A DNA stretch of 64,000 nt from Mariniflexile fucanivorans (GTDB lineage: Bacteria; Bacteroidota; Bacteroidia; Flavobacteriales; Flavobacteriaceae). The translations under genes and the position numbers were made by a program. Below the pieces are notes generated by a model, which did no database searches, had not been told where the DNA came from, and saw only the letters and a program-made list of their open reading frames with translations. Positions 17,216-25,559 of the stretch are shown here, in pieces; position 1 is the stretch's first letter; every line of letters begins with the position of its first letter. Where the stretch lies: contig NZ_SLUP01000004.1 of the NCBI RefSeq assembly GCF_004341235.1, positions 124,001-188,000 on the forward strand, written 5' to 3'.

Positions 17216-18037
17216 ATGACAAAAATATTTTTCTACATTTTAATAATTGCATTAGCTTTTAATTGTAAAAACCAACCTACTGTTTATAATGATGTAATTC
17301 CACAACATACCAGTTTAACAATAAATTCGAAATTTGTAAATGAAAAGCGAGTTATAAATATATGGACGCCTCCAAATTACAACACATCCAGCGATAGTTT
17401 ACCCGTTCTTTATATGCCCGATGGCGGTATAAATGAAGACTTTCCGCATATTTCAAATACGCTGGACACTCTTATTAAACAACATAAAATACCTAATATT
17501 ATATTAGTTGGTATTGAAAATACCGAACGCAGGAGAGACTTAACTGGCCCAACAAAAATAGAATACGATTTAAAATACATCCCCAACCCCGGGGGAGCTG
17601 ATAATTTTAGGAAATTTATAAAGGAAGAACTATTTCCTGTTATAGATAAGAAATACAGAACAACAAGTGAAAAATCAATTATTGGAGAATCGGCTGCTGG
17701 CTTATTTGTTGTTGAAACCTTCATTTTAGATCCAAATTTGTTTGATAATTATATAGCCATGGATCCATCTTTATGGTTTAACGAGCAATACCTAGTGAAA
17801 AATTTTGAGACCTTAACTAAAGAAAACAATTATAAAAATAAGAGGTTTTGGTTTGCGGGTTCGGGTGTTGCTGATATATCTTCATTCACACAAGAACTGG
17901 AAAAGAAATTAAAAAACATTAAAGGTGATTTGATTTGGAAATATAGTGATGAACCCAATGAAAAGCATAATACAATATTTAGAGCTACAAAAGAAAAAGC
18001 TTTAATTTGGACTTTTAATAATGAAAATAAGAAATAA
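17216..18037 (+). CDS. Putative lipoprotein esterase, alpha/beta hydrolase (esterase D-like)
   Basis: A hydrolase of 273 residues in the PF00756-type esterase family. Key parts are VINIWTPPNYNTSSDSLPVL, YMPDGG, the nucleophile elbow IGESAAGLFVVE (Ser in GESAAG) and the late His in EKHNTIFR. An N-terminal signal with the loose lipobox AFNC suggests export and lipidation. The ATG at 17216 is preferred because it starts the signal peptide. An ATG at 17171 in frame would place charged residues before it. It follows the VOC pseudogene by 20 bases. The substrate is unknown; related enzymes cleave acyl or siderophore esters. Confidence 0.78.
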   Translation: MTKIFFYILIIALAFNCKNQPTVYNDVIPQHTSLTINSKFVNEKRVINIWTPPNYNTSSDSLPVLYMPDGGINEDFPHISNTLDTLIKQHKIPNIILVGIENTERRRDLTGPTKIEYDLKYIPNPGGADNFRKFIKEELFPVIDKKYRTTSEKSIIGESAAGLFVVETFILDPNLFDNYIAMDPSLWFNEQYLVKNFETLTKENNYKNKRFWFAGSGVADISSFTQELEKKLKNIKGDLIWKYSDEPNEKHNTIFRATKEKALIWTFNNENKK

Positions 18038-18255
18038 GTTAATTTTTGAAACAAAATTTTTATCCAAAAATGTTCCTGTTTTTCCAACTAAACATAAACT
18101 TCATTAAATATTTCAAACTTCAATTGTAACATTTACTCAAAACAAGCTACCAATATATAAAGCAGCTTTTTTTTAGATTGATGGTGAATAACGTAGGTGT
18201 AATGCCTTTTCCTATTTATTAAATCAATAGTGTTTCATTTTAAAACTTAGAAATT

Positions 18256-18519
18256 ATGGGTGGCGAAGGTGCTATGATGGCCGCAAACAATTCGTTAAAA
18301 AACAACAGAAGCCTGCTGGCAAAACGTAAAGAAACCAAAGCTTTGGGAGGGAGTTATTCAACTATTGAATTAAAGAAATTTCCAAAAGCCACGGCAGAGC
18401 AACTTGAAGAAATAAAAAAACGAATCCAAATTAAAAATAAACAAAACAGAGTGCGACAACTTATTGCGACTCTAGTTATCTCAATTCTGGTAATATCATT
18501 CCTGTTATATATTTTTTAA
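18256..18519 (+). CDS. Small membrane protein, conserved in flavobacteria
   Basis: An 87-residue protein opening with MGGEGAMMAANNSLKNNRSL, a basic middle region and one C-terminal membrane helix (LIATLVISILVISFLLYIF). I recognise the MGGEGAMMAANNSLKNNR opening from other flavobacterial genomes but know no function. The topology would put the basic part in the cytoplasm. A composite palindromic element follows directly. Confidence 0.7.
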   Translation: MGGEGAMMAANNSLKNNRSLLAKRKETKALGGSYSTIELKKFPKATAEQLEEIKKRIQIKNKQNRVRQLIATLVISILVISFLLYIF

Positions 18520-18526
18520 TACCCTA

Positions 18527-18658
18527 GAGGCTGTCTAAAAAGTATAATTTTGTGTCATATGGAGCTTGTCGAAATATTTTAGCTTATTAGTAGTCAATAT
18601 TGGTTTCGACAAGCTCAACCTGACAGAGCAACTTCTAAAATACGTTTTAGATAGCCTC
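18527..18658. repeat. Composite palindromic element A (shell plus GAGCTTGTCGAA core)
   Basis: Outer arms GAGGCTGTCTAAAA (18527-18540) and TTTTAGATAGCCTC (18645-18658) pair with one G-T and are followed by TTTTTT, so the shell looks like a terminator. Inside is a second palindrome: TGTCATATGGAGCTTGTCGA (from 18553) against TCGACAAGCTCAACCTGACA (to 18625). The outer arms recur at 51479-51607 with another core. The core recurs at 42090-42149 in another shell. Confidence 0.8.
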
Positions 18659-18688
18659 TTTTTTATAGCCTAAAAAAAGTCTTTATTA

Positions 18689-18752
18689 AAATTCTATAAC
18701 AAACGATAAGAATTATGTAATAGCAAACACTTGCTGCCATTATACCTTTGTA
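18689..18752 (+). promoter_or_regulatory. Shared stress-block promoter, copy 1
   Basis: Starts AAATTCTATAACAAAC and ends TACCTTTGTA, with TACCTTTG (18743-18750) fitting the TAnnTTTG -7 box. It aligns without gaps to 23973-24036: 16 of 16 bases in the first part, then 28 of 48, by hand count. It lies 31 bases before the start codon of the next gene. Confidence 0.65.
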
Positions 18753-18783
18753 CGACAGAGTGAAGAACTCTAATGATAAAGCT

Positions 18784-18990
18784 ATGAACAAGAGCATAAA
18801 ATTAATTTTTCTAATAGTTGGTGTGGTATTATTGGGTTATGGTATTTATACCATGATAATTCCAGAAACACAAATAAGTATTGGTGATTTAGACCTTGTT
18901 GAAGCACAAAACAATACCGATGCGTACATAACCATTGGCTTAGGGCTTTTAGCGCTTCTTATTAGCTTTTTAGGTAGTAGGAAATCTTAA
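18784..18990 (+). CDS. Small two-helix membrane protein
   Basis: A 68-residue protein with two membrane segments (IKLIFLIVGVVLLGYGIYTM and YITIGLGLLALLISFLG) joined by a short exposed loop. The ATG at 18784 is preferred over a TTG 36 bases upstream, which falls within the promoter. No function is known to me. It is the first gene behind the shared promoter and lies 13 bases before dps, which points to one stress-induced transcript. Confidence 0.7.
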   Translation: MNKSIKLIFLIVGVVLLGYGIYTMIIPETQISIGDLDLVEAQNNTDAYITIGLGLLALLISFLGSRKS

Positions 18991-19003
18991 AATAAAATTA
19001 TAT

Positions 19004-19474
19004 ATGAAAACTGATATTGGAATAAAAGAAAAAAACTTAACATCAAACGTCAAACATTTAACAGCTGTACTGTCAAATGCCATGATATTATATGTAAAAA
19101 CAAGAAAGTTTCATTGGAATGTTGCAGGACCAAGTTTTATGGAATTACACAAACTATTTGAAGACCAATACAACGATTTAGAACATGATATTGATGAAAT
19201 TGCCGAACGTATTAGCAAATTAGGCGAAAAACCTATTGGTACCATGAAAGAATTTATAAAACATGGTAGCTTAAAAGAAAGTGAAACCAACCCATCTCAA
19301 AAGGTGATGATCGAAGAATTATTAAGCGATCATGAAACGGTGGTAAAAGAATTAAGAGAGATAATAAATACCGTTGAAGAAGATACCGATGATATGGGAA
19401 CTGCCGATTTTTTAACAGCACTTTTACAATCGCACGAGTCTAAAGCTTGGGTACTTAGAAAATATACGAAATAG
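19004..19474 (+). CDS. dps: Dps family DNA-binding ferritin-like protein
   Basis: Dps forms a 12-subunit shell that oxidises and stores iron, protecting DNA from peroxide. The 156 residues fit the family. The ferroxidase region reads RKFHWNVAGPSFMELHKLFE, then QYNDLEHDIDEIAERI, with the expected His, Asp and Glu residues. It sits in the stress block between a small membrane protein and csbD, so it is probably induced with them. Confidence 0.95.
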   Translation: MKTDIGIKEKNLTSNVKHLTAVLSNAMILYVKTRKFHWNVAGPSFMELHKLFEDQYNDLEHDIDEIAERISKLGEKPIGTMKEFIKHGSLKESETNPSQKVMIEELLSDHETVVKELREIINTVEEDTDDMGTADFLTALLQSHESKAWVLRKYTK

Positions 19475-19500
19475 TATTATTAACGAAAAAGTTATAAAAG

Positions 19501-19686
19501 ATGAACACAACAAAAATAAAAGGAAATTGGAACGAATTAAAAGGGAAATTAAAACAAAAATACGCTACCTTAACAGATGATGATTTGCTTTTCGCAGAAG
19601 GAAAACAAGACGAGTTAGTTGGTAGATTACAAGAAAAACTTGGTAAAAGTGAAGAAGAAATACACAAAATTATTTCTGATTTATAA
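19501..19686 (+). CDS. CsbD family stress protein
   Basis: A 61-residue hydrophilic protein with the family core KGNWNELKGKLKQKYATLTD and LLFAEGKQDELVGRLQEKLG. CsbD proteins are general-stress proteins in many bacteria; their biochemical role is unknown. The gene follows dps by 26 bases. A 10-base inverted repeat (ACTGTCTAGA at 19697-19706 and TCTAGACAGT at 19760-19769, then a T-run) follows and may end the transcript. Confidence 0.92.
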   Translation: MNTTKIKGNWNELKGKLKQKYATLTDDDLLFAEGKQDELVGRLQEKLGKSEEEIHKIISDL

Positions 19687-19696
19687 AAGTAATATT

Positions 19697-19775
19697 ACTG
19701 TCTAGAATTGTTGCAAGTTATGGTTGTTTGGTTGGTTAGTTAAATCGTGCTTTGTAATCTCTAGACAGTTTTTTA
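19697..19775 (+). terminator. Possible terminator after csbD
   Basis: Perfect 10-base inverted repeat ACTGTCTAGA/TCTAGACAGT with a long 53-base loop, followed by a run of T. The loop is long for a terminator, so the role is uncertain. Confidence 0.4.
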
Positions 19776-19800
19776 ATTTTACTAAAATAATAAATACTAA

Positions 19801-20913
19801 ATGAATACAAAAAACCACGTAAGTCACAGCGCTTTAAGTTTAATATCGCTAATTGCTGTGGTTTTTATTTTATATATACTCAAGCCATTTATAGTACCTA
19901 TAATTTTCGCCATTATATTAAGCGTTATGATATTTCCTATACAAAGGTTTCTTGAGCGAAAATGGCGTTGTAATAGGTTGTTTGCTACACTTACCTCATT
20001 ATTTACCTTATTTATTTTAACTTCATTGCTTTTTTATGTAATAAGTACACGTTTAATGTATTTTATGGATAATAGCGAGATCTATTCACAAAAACTGGGC
20101 GAATTATTTCATAAATCGGTAAACAGTATAGAGCAGACATTAAACATACGAAGCAATCGGCTTTTTACACAAAGTGAATTTAAAGCAGAAAACATTATTA
20201 AAGATAATCTAGATAATATAGGTCTTTTTTTAACCGAATCGAGTAGTCTTATTAGCGATTTGGTTTTAATACCCATTTACATATTCTTCTTTCTGTATTA
20301 TAGAGCGTTTTTTAGAACGTTTGTTTATAAGGCATTTAAGTCAAAACCTAAGTCGTTTATAAATAATATTCTAAAAAAAATCTATGCCATTCAACAAAAT
20401 TACTTATTGGGCTTAATTAAAGTTATTATTATTGTTGGTTGTTTAAATAGTTTAGGCTTAGTACTTTTAGGTATTGGCAATCCGTTTTTCTTTGGGTTTT
20501 TAGCGGCCATATTACTTTTAATTCCTTACATAGGCGTCATTATTGGTTCGTTATTACCAGCCATCATTGCTTTGGCGACTAAAGATTCTGCGTGGTATGC
20601 CTTTGGGGTTATTGCAGTTTTTGGCTTCATTCAATTTTTAGAAGGCAATTTTATAACACCAAAAATAACGGGTTCTAAAGTAAGCGTCAATGCTTTTGTT
20701 GTTATTACATCCCTGGTATTGTTTTCCATGCTTTGGGGCATTACAGGCATGATTTTAGCCTTACCTATTACCGCAACATTAAAAATTTTATTTGATAACA
20801 CTCCAGGATACGAGGCCTACGGCTTCCTTATTGGCGAACCTGTAGACAAACATCTTCAAAACAAAGCACAGGTACGTTTAAAAAAATGGAAACGTATAAG
20901 GAAGGCGAAATAA
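19801..20913 (+). CDS. AI-2E family transporter
   Basis: A 370-residue inner membrane protein with about eight helices. The family pattern is visible: an N-terminal pair of helices (FILYILKPFIVPIIFAIILS), a soluble central domain (about residues 75-150) and the conserved C-terminal block with ALPITATLKILFDNTPGYEA just before the basic tail. Members include TqsA and other permeases of unknown substrate, so the name does not imply autoinducer export. In this block a role in stress or osmotic response is an inference. Confidence 0.88.
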   Translation: MNTKNHVSHSALSLISLIAVVFILYILKPFIVPIIFAIILSVMIFPIQRFLERKWRCNRLFATLTSLFTLFILTSLLFYVISTRLMYFMDNSEIYSQKLGELFHKSVNSIEQTLNIRSNRLFTQSEFKAENIIKDNLDNIGLFLTESSSLISDLVLIPIYIFFFLYYRAFFRTFVYKAFKSKPKSFINNILKKIYAIQQNYLLGLIKVIIIVGCLNSLGLVLLGIGNPFFFGFLAAILLLIPYIGVIIGSLLPAIIALATKDSAWYAFGVIAVFGFIQFLEGNFITPKITGSKVSVNAFVVITSLVLFSMLWGITGMILALPITATLKILFDNTPGYEAYGFLIGEPVDKHLQNKAQVRLKKWKRIRKAK

Positions 20914-21071
20914 TATAGCTTAAAATTATTTGAGGTTAAAACAAAATGCTTTCTTAACTTTACAATAATTAAAAATATATGATTTCTTCATTAATAATGC
21001 TTATATTTTATAGAATTTAATGAAGATAAGCCGATACCACATAACCTTTCAAATAAAATAAGTATCACCAT

Positions 21072-21635
21072 ATGAAATTATTTATAAAGTTCGATTTCAA
21101 TACCATTTGCAAAAAAGTTTTAGAAACAAAGCTTGAAGAACTCGATATAAAATATAAAATTCTCGCTTTTGGAGAAGTTGAGTTATTGGAACGTGTGCCT
21201 TCGGAAACATACGAAACTTTAAATAATGCACTAAATGAGTATGGTATTGAAATAGTTGAAAACCAAAAGAGCATCTTGGTTCAAAAAATAAAAGATGCCA
21301 TTATTGAGATGGTTTTTAATGAAGAAGCAACCGTAAACGTAAAAAGTTCGGTGTACCTCTCGGAAAAATTAGAACATAGTTATGGCTACCTTTCCAATTT
21401 ATTTTCAGAAGTAACTTATACATCTATAGAAAATTTCATTATTATTCAAAAAATAGAATATACTAAACAATTGTTGTTAACTACAGATTTGAGTTTAACC
21501 GAAATAGCCTTTAAACTTAATTATTCGAGTGTAGCACATTTAAGCACCCAATTTAAAAATGCTACCGGTATTACACCTTCCGCCTTTCAGCGTATTATTT
21601 CAAAAAGACGAAGCATTGCTCAACAAAAAAACTAA
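21072..21635 (+). CDS. AraC-type transcriptional regulator
   Basis: 187 residues. The C-terminal half is an AraC DNA-binding domain: a first helix-turn-helix (VYLSEKLEHSYGYLSNLFSE) and the second with the signature LSLTEIAFKLNYSSVAHLST and FKNATGITPSAFQRII. The N-terminal 75 residues are a small alpha/beta domain, not a cupin sensor. Such short regulators are common beside response regulators in Bacteroidetes. The next gene is a response regulator 18 bases on, so the three genes 21072-23884 are likely one operon. It is a candidate regulator of the shared promoter. Confidence 0.85.
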   Translation: MKLFIKFDFNTICKKVLETKLEELDIKYKILAFGEVELLERVPSETYETLNNALNEYGIEIVENQKSILVQKIKDAIIEMVFNEEATVNVKSSVYLSEKLEHSYGYLSNLFSEVTYTSIENFIIIQKIEYTKQLLLTTDLSLTEIAFKLNYSSVAHLSTQFKNATGITPSAFQRIISKRRSIAQQKN

Positions 21636-21653
21636 CCAGTTACCAAATTTATT

Positions 21654-22100
21654 ATGCCAAACGATTACATAAATATTATTCTTGCTGATGATGATGAAGA
21701 CGACAGATTATTTTTTACCGATGCTTTCGATGAGTTAAAAATGAACACCAAAGTAAGCACCTTTAATGATGGTGTCGAACTTATGGCGTATTTAAACAGC
21801 GACGATGCTATTTTACCAAATGTTCTTTTTTTAGATTTAAACATGCCCTTAAAAAATGGTATTGAGTGTTTAAACGAAATTAAGGCAAATAATAAAATGT
21901 CTGATATTGCGATCGCTATTTATTCCACATCGGCATCTGAAGAAGATATTGAGGAAACCTTTGTGTTAGGCGCCAATATTTACATAAAAAAACCAAGTAG
22001 TTTTAAACAACTTAAAAAAGTCTTATCTGAAGTGGTTTCTATGAATTGGCAATACCACACCAACGGTTTAAATAAAGATAATTTTTTAATGAGGCTGTAA
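21654..22100 (+). CDS. Single-domain response regulator
   Basis: A 148-residue receiver domain with no output domain. The acidic pocket DDDEDD is near residue 10, the phospho-acceptor is Asp61 in FLDLNMPLKNG, the switch residues are in YSTSASE, and the Lys is in IKKPSS. It resembles the Rcp1-type regulators that pair with the kinase coded next to them. Its TAA overlaps the ATG of that kinase by one base, so translation is coupled. Confidence 0.92.
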   Translation: MPNDYINIILADDDEDDRLFFTDAFDELKMNTKVSTFNDGVELMAYLNSDDAILPNVLFLDLNMPLKNGIECLNEIKANNKMSDIAIAIYSTSASEEDIEETFVLGANIYIKKPSSFKQLKKVLSEVVSMNWQYHTNGLNKDNFLMRL

Positions 22101-23884
22101 TGATTAGGAAAGTATTTGCAAAATCAGCTTTTTTTTTAAGAATCATATTCGTTGTTGGTTTGTTTTTGATTCTAATTATTGGCGGATTTACATATAGACA
22201 TATTTACAACTTAACAGATTCCACAAAGCAAGTAGTTAGCACCTACAAAGTAAATGTAGAATTAGAAAAAGTAATTTCATATTTAAAGGATGCAGAAAAC
22301 GGCCATAGAAATTACATTTTAACCAAAGACACAACCTATTTAGAACCTTATTTAAGTGCCCGCGAAAAAGTTAACGAATCTTTTGCCGAATTAAAGGAAA
22401 TAGCAAATCACGGTGAAAATCAAGAAGAAAATTTAAAAGTATTAAGCAAATATATAGATGCACTTTTTACCAATTTTTCTGAAACAAGCACTTTTATAAG
22501 TGGTGATGAAACCCTATCTGAAGCTTTTAAAACCAATTTTTTTGAAGAAAAAATTATTATGGATTCGATAAGGCAAAAGGTAAACGAGATGATTGATTTT
22601 GAAAACTCACTGCTTAAAAAACACCAAGAACAATACCAAAGTAACCTGAAATTTACACCCTTATTTTTATATTTAGTACTATTAATTACCCTAGTATTAA
22701 TAATTATTTCCTACTATAAAATTAACGTTGACTTTAAAAATATTAGATTGATAAACAGCCAATTATTAATATTTAAAGAAGCGGCTGTTCAATTAGAAAT
22801 AATTGGTAAACATGGTAATTGGGTTTGGCATATTGATAAAGAGAAATATACATTTTCAGATAATTTATATCGCGTTTTAGGCGAAAAACCAGGGTCTTTT
22901 GTGCCAACATTCGAAAATTTTATAAGTTTTGTTCATCCTGAAGACAAAGAAAAATTTGCCAAAGATGTAGAGGATATGATGAAGAACGAAGATTTGCCTT
23001 TTATCTATTACAGAATTGTTCAAAAAGATGGCACCATAAAACATATAAAAGGTTACGGAAAACTTTTAATAAATAATGAAGGTGAAAAACGAATTGTTGG
23101 TAATATTACTGATATATCAGATGAAATTGAGCGCTTTTTAGAAATTGAAGAACGTAACCTGGAATTGGAAAAAAACAATGCTGAACTTTCAGAATTCAAT
23201 TATGTTGCCAGTCACGATTTGCAAGAACCTTTAAGAAAAATCCAAACATTTATATCTAGACTAGAAGAAAAAGAAGCTAAAAACCTTTCTAGTTTTGGTA
23301 GTCAATATTTAGAACGCATAAAAGTTTCTGCTACCAGGATGCGTTTGTTAATAGATGATTTACTTCAATTTTCAAGAACTAACAAACCCGATAAAGAATT
23401 TGTTTTAACCAACTTGAACGAGTTGCTCGAAAACGCAAAGCAAGATGTAACCGAAACCATTTTAGAGAAAAAAGCTATTATTACTAACGATGTATTGCCA
23501 ACCGTATTGGTAATACCTTTTCAAGTACACCAATTATTTTTGAATTTATTAAGCAATTCACTAAAATACAGCAAAACAGCCGAAGCTCCCGTCATTAAAA
23601 TAGAGTATTCTTTAATCAACTCAAAAGATGATCATAATTTGATAAATGTATCTAAAAGCAATTACCATAAAATAACATTTTCAGATAATGGCATTGGGTT
23701 TGAACAGCAATATGCCGAACAAATATTCGAATTGTTTAATAGACTTCATAACAAACAAGAATATTCGGGAACCGGTGTAGGTCTCTCAATCTGTAAAAAA
23801 ATTATTGATAACCATAATGGTGTTATTACAGCTCAGGGAGAACCTCAAGTGGGTTCTATTTTCAAAATATACTTACCAGAATAG
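22100..23884 (+). CDS. CHASE3/PAS sensor histidine kinase
   Basis: A 594-residue membrane kinase. The first helix (about 10-30) and the second (about 185-207) flank a periplasmic CHASE3 domain, seen in DAENGHRNYILTKDTTYLEP. A PAS_3-type domain follows (about 235-345; WVWHIDKEKYTFSDNLYRVL and FVHPEDKEKF). The DHp region carries the phospho-accepting His in NYVASHDLQEPLRKIQTF near residue 371. The HATPase domain shows LLSNSLKYS, FSDNGIGFE and GTGVGLSICKKI. It is coupled to the receiver gene before it. A strong terminator follows. Confidence 0.93.
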   Translation: MIRKVFAKSAFFLRIIFVVGLFLILIIGGFTYRHIYNLTDSTKQVVSTYKVNVELEKVISYLKDAENGHRNYILTKDTTYLEPYLSAREKVNESFAELKEIANHGENQEENLKVLSKYIDALFTNFSETSTFISGDETLSEAFKTNFFEEKIIMDSIRQKVNEMIDFENSLLKKHQEQYQSNLKFTPLFLYLVLLITLVLIIISYYKINVDFKNIRLINSQLLIFKEAAVQLEIIGKHGNWVWHIDKEKYTFSDNLYRVLGEKPGSFVPTFENFISFVHPEDKEKFAKDVEDMMKNEDLPFIYYRIVQKDGTIKHIKGYGKLLINNEGEKRIVGNITDISDEIERFLEIEERNLELEKNNAELSEFNYVASHDLQEPLRKIQTFISRLEEKEAKNLSSFGSQYLERIKVSATRMRLLIDDLLQFSRTNKPDKEFVLTNLNELLENAKQDVTETILEKKAIITNDVLPTVLVIPFQVHQLFLNLLSNSLKYSKTAEAPVIKIEYSLINSKDDHNLINVSKSNYHKITFSDNGIGFEQQYAEQIFELFNRLHNKQEYSGTGVGLSICKKIIDNHNGVITAQGEPQVGSIFKIYLPE

Positions 23885-23912
23885 TTAGTTTGTAAAACAC
23901 AACATCAGCTTT

Positions 23913-23950
23913 AAAAAGCCTTAAAGGAAAAATACTTTAAGGCTTTTTTT
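23913..23950 (+). terminator. Terminator after the CHASE3 kinase
   Basis: Perfect 14-base stem AAAAAGCCTTAAAG (23913-23926) and CTTTAAGGCTTTTT (23935-23948) with an 8-base loop and T-run, 28 bases after the kinase stop. Confidence 0.9.
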
Positions 23951-23972
23951 ATACCGTAAACCGTTCGTATTG

Positions 23973-24036
23973 AAATTCTATAACAAACACTAAAAATGCT
24001 GTAACACAAAACCTTGTTAGGGGTTGCATCTTTGTA
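23973..24036 (+). promoter_or_regulatory. Shared stress-block promoter, copy 2
   Basis: Opens AAATTCTATAACAAAC and ends CATCTTTGTA at the same spacing as 18689-18752. It lies directly after the terminator of the kinase gene and 34 bases before the lipoprotein gene, so it should start the second transcript of the block. Confidence 0.65.
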
Positions 24037-24070
24037 ATGTAGAAAAGAAAAATGTAGAAAGGCAAAAGTG

Positions 24071-24637
24071 ATGATTATTAAAAACATAGAAAAGTATTTA
24101 ACACTTTCATTAATTATTACAATGTATGTCAGTATTACTTCTTGTGATTTTGATAATGAGGAAAATGAAAGCAGCCCATACAATAATGAAGCTGTAAATG
24201 AAAGAGTGAAGGTTAACATTGAAGAGGCAAAAACAATATCAGACATAGCCATTTTGAATGAAACTCTATTGGCTTTAGATGTTGTTTTACAAGAAAAAGA
24301 AGAATTGTATGATATTAAAAATATTTCAAATCAGTTTAAACAAGATTACTTAGCAATTAAAAAAAGCTTGAATGATTTGGCTGAAAAAAAGTTGATTTTG
24401 TTGCCAACGGAAATGAATGAAAATGAAATCGAAATGCTTCTTAAAATGAATGAAGCTAGTTTTTCTGAAGCTTATTTAAATAAAATTGAAGCATTGCTAG
24501 AAAGTGAAATTACACAGTTGGAATATTTATCTACCATAACTAACGATATAGATTTTAAAGTGTTAACAATAAAAGCATTAGTGAAGTTAAATTACAATTT
24601 AAGTAAAATACATAAAACTTTAAAAACAGATTATTAA
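24071..24637 (+). CDS. Helical lipoprotein, DUF4142-like
   Basis: A 188-residue lipoprotein with Cys25 in SITSC. The mature part is acidic and largely helical. The segment EASFSEAYLNKIEALLESEI and the following helix look like the C-terminal part of DUF4142 (ferritin-like helical) proteins, but the match is weak. The ATG at 24071 is preferred to the GTG just before it. It is the first gene behind the second shared promoter and precedes a run of small envelope genes. Confidence 0.6.
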   Translation: MIIKNIEKYLTLSLIITMYVSITSCDFDNEENESSPYNNEAVNERVKVNIEEAKTISDIAILNETLLALDVVLQEKEELYDIKNISNQFKQDYLAIKKSLNDLAEKKLILLPTEMNENEIEMLLKMNEASFSEAYLNKIEALLESEITQLEYLSTITNDIDFKVLTIKALVKLNYNLSKIHKTLKTDY

Positions 24638-24656
24638 CCATTAAATATTAAATATC

Positions 24657-24809
24657 ATGAGAAGTTTATTATACCTAATAGCGGTCATACTGGTAATTGG
24701 TTGGGCTTTAGGGTTCTTCGTTTACAGTGCCGGAGGATTGATCCATATTTTATTAGTAATAGCCGTAATAGCCATTTTATTAAGATTAATAGGAGGTAGA
24801 GGCGTATAA
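24657..24809 (+). CDS. Small membrane protein of the lmo0937/DUF5670 type
   Basis: A 50-residue protein with two membrane helices: LYLIAVILVIGWALGFFVYS, then GGLIHILLVIAVIAILLRLI, ending GGRGV. The pattern and the IHILLVIAVIAILLRLI helix identify the lmo0937 family, which is widespread in stress-related gene neighbourhoods and of unknown function. It starts 19 bases after the lipoprotein gene. Confidence 0.85.
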   Translation: MRSLLYLIAVILVIGWALGFFVYSAGGLIHILLVIAVIAILLRLIGGRGV

Positions 24810-24884
24810 TACTAGCCAAAATTTAAAAATAACAACAATCCATCATTTAATTGGTGGTAAATTATAAACCAAAAAAATAAAATT

Positions 24885-25145
24885 ATGAAATCAAATGTGT
24901 TAGGCGTATTAGCCGGAATTGCAACAGGAGCATTATTAGGTGTATTATTTGCACCAGATAAAGGATCTAAAACAAGAAAAAAAATTAAAAACAAAACTGT
25001 TGAAGCAAAAGAAAACTTGAAAGAAGAGTTTGATAATTTTTTAGATACAGTATCAAAAAAATACGAATCGGCAGTTAAGAGTGGGGAAGAAATTCTTGAA
25101 AAAGGAAAAAAGGAAGTAAAAAAAGCAGCAAACTCTAAATCTTAG
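24885..25145 (+). CDS. YtxH domain protein
   Basis: An 86-residue protein with one N-terminal glycine-rich membrane helix (VLGVLAGIATGALLGVLFAP), followed by the DKGSKTRKKI motif of YtxH, and a long charged helix. YtxH proteins are stress-linked in Gram-positive bacteria and of unknown mechanism. It is followed after three bases by the holin-X-like gene, so they are co-translated or nearly so. Confidence 0.9.
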   Translation: MKSNVLGVLAGIATGALLGVLFAPDKGSKTRKKIKNKTVEAKENLKEEFDNFLDTVSKKYESAVKSGEEILEKGKKEVKKAANSKS

Positions 25146-25148
25146 AAC

Positions 25149-25559
25149 ATGCAAACCAGAACAAACATGGCAAAAAGCGTCGATTTACTTTATGAAAAGG
25201 CCAAAAACTATACAGAAACAAGTGCAAAATTACTGGCGTTAAAGGCGGTTGATAAAACAGCCGATGTCCTTTCGTCTACAATCTCAATAGTACTTCTTTT
25301 TTTACTGTTTGTCATGTTTACGCTGTTCGTAAATATAGGTTTAGGCTTTTATATAGGTAGCTTATTGGGAGCTTATTATTTAGGGTTTTTTATTGTATCT
25401 GGTATTTATTTTGTCTTGGGAATAGTGCTGTATGCATTTAGAAATCAAATTGTTAAAATGCCAGCCACTAATTTAATCATTACAAAATTATTGAAATCCA
25501 AAAATTCAGATTTTAATATTTCAGATATACTTAAAGATAACAGTCATGAAGAACTCTAA
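25149..25559 (+). CDS. Phage holin family/DUF1469-like membrane protein
   Basis: A 136-residue protein with two long central membrane helices (TISIVLLFLLFVMFTLFVNI and YYLGFFIVSGIYFVLGIVLY) flanked by an amphipathic N-terminal helix. This is the holin-X/DUF1469 pattern, often found next to YtxH and DUF883-like genes. It is not evidence of a prophage. The start may be the ATG at 25149 or the one 18 bases later. It overlaps the next gene by 14 bases. Confidence 0.75.
   Translation: MQTRTNMAKSVDLLYEKAKNYTETSAKLLALKAVDKTADVLSSTISIVLLFLLFVMFTLFVNIGLGFYIGSLLGAYYLGFFIVSGIYFVLGIVLYAFRNQIVKMPATNLIITKLLKSKNSDFNISDILKDNSHEEL

Noticed and set aside
17171-17216. ATG at 17171 as start of the esterase
   Set aside because: It lies inside the VOC reading frame and would put a charged stretch before the signal peptide. 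The ATG at 17216 fits better.
25149-25559. Phage holin-like protein as a sign of a prophage
   Set aside because: The family name is historical. The gene lies in a stress operon with YtxH and has no phage genes around it.
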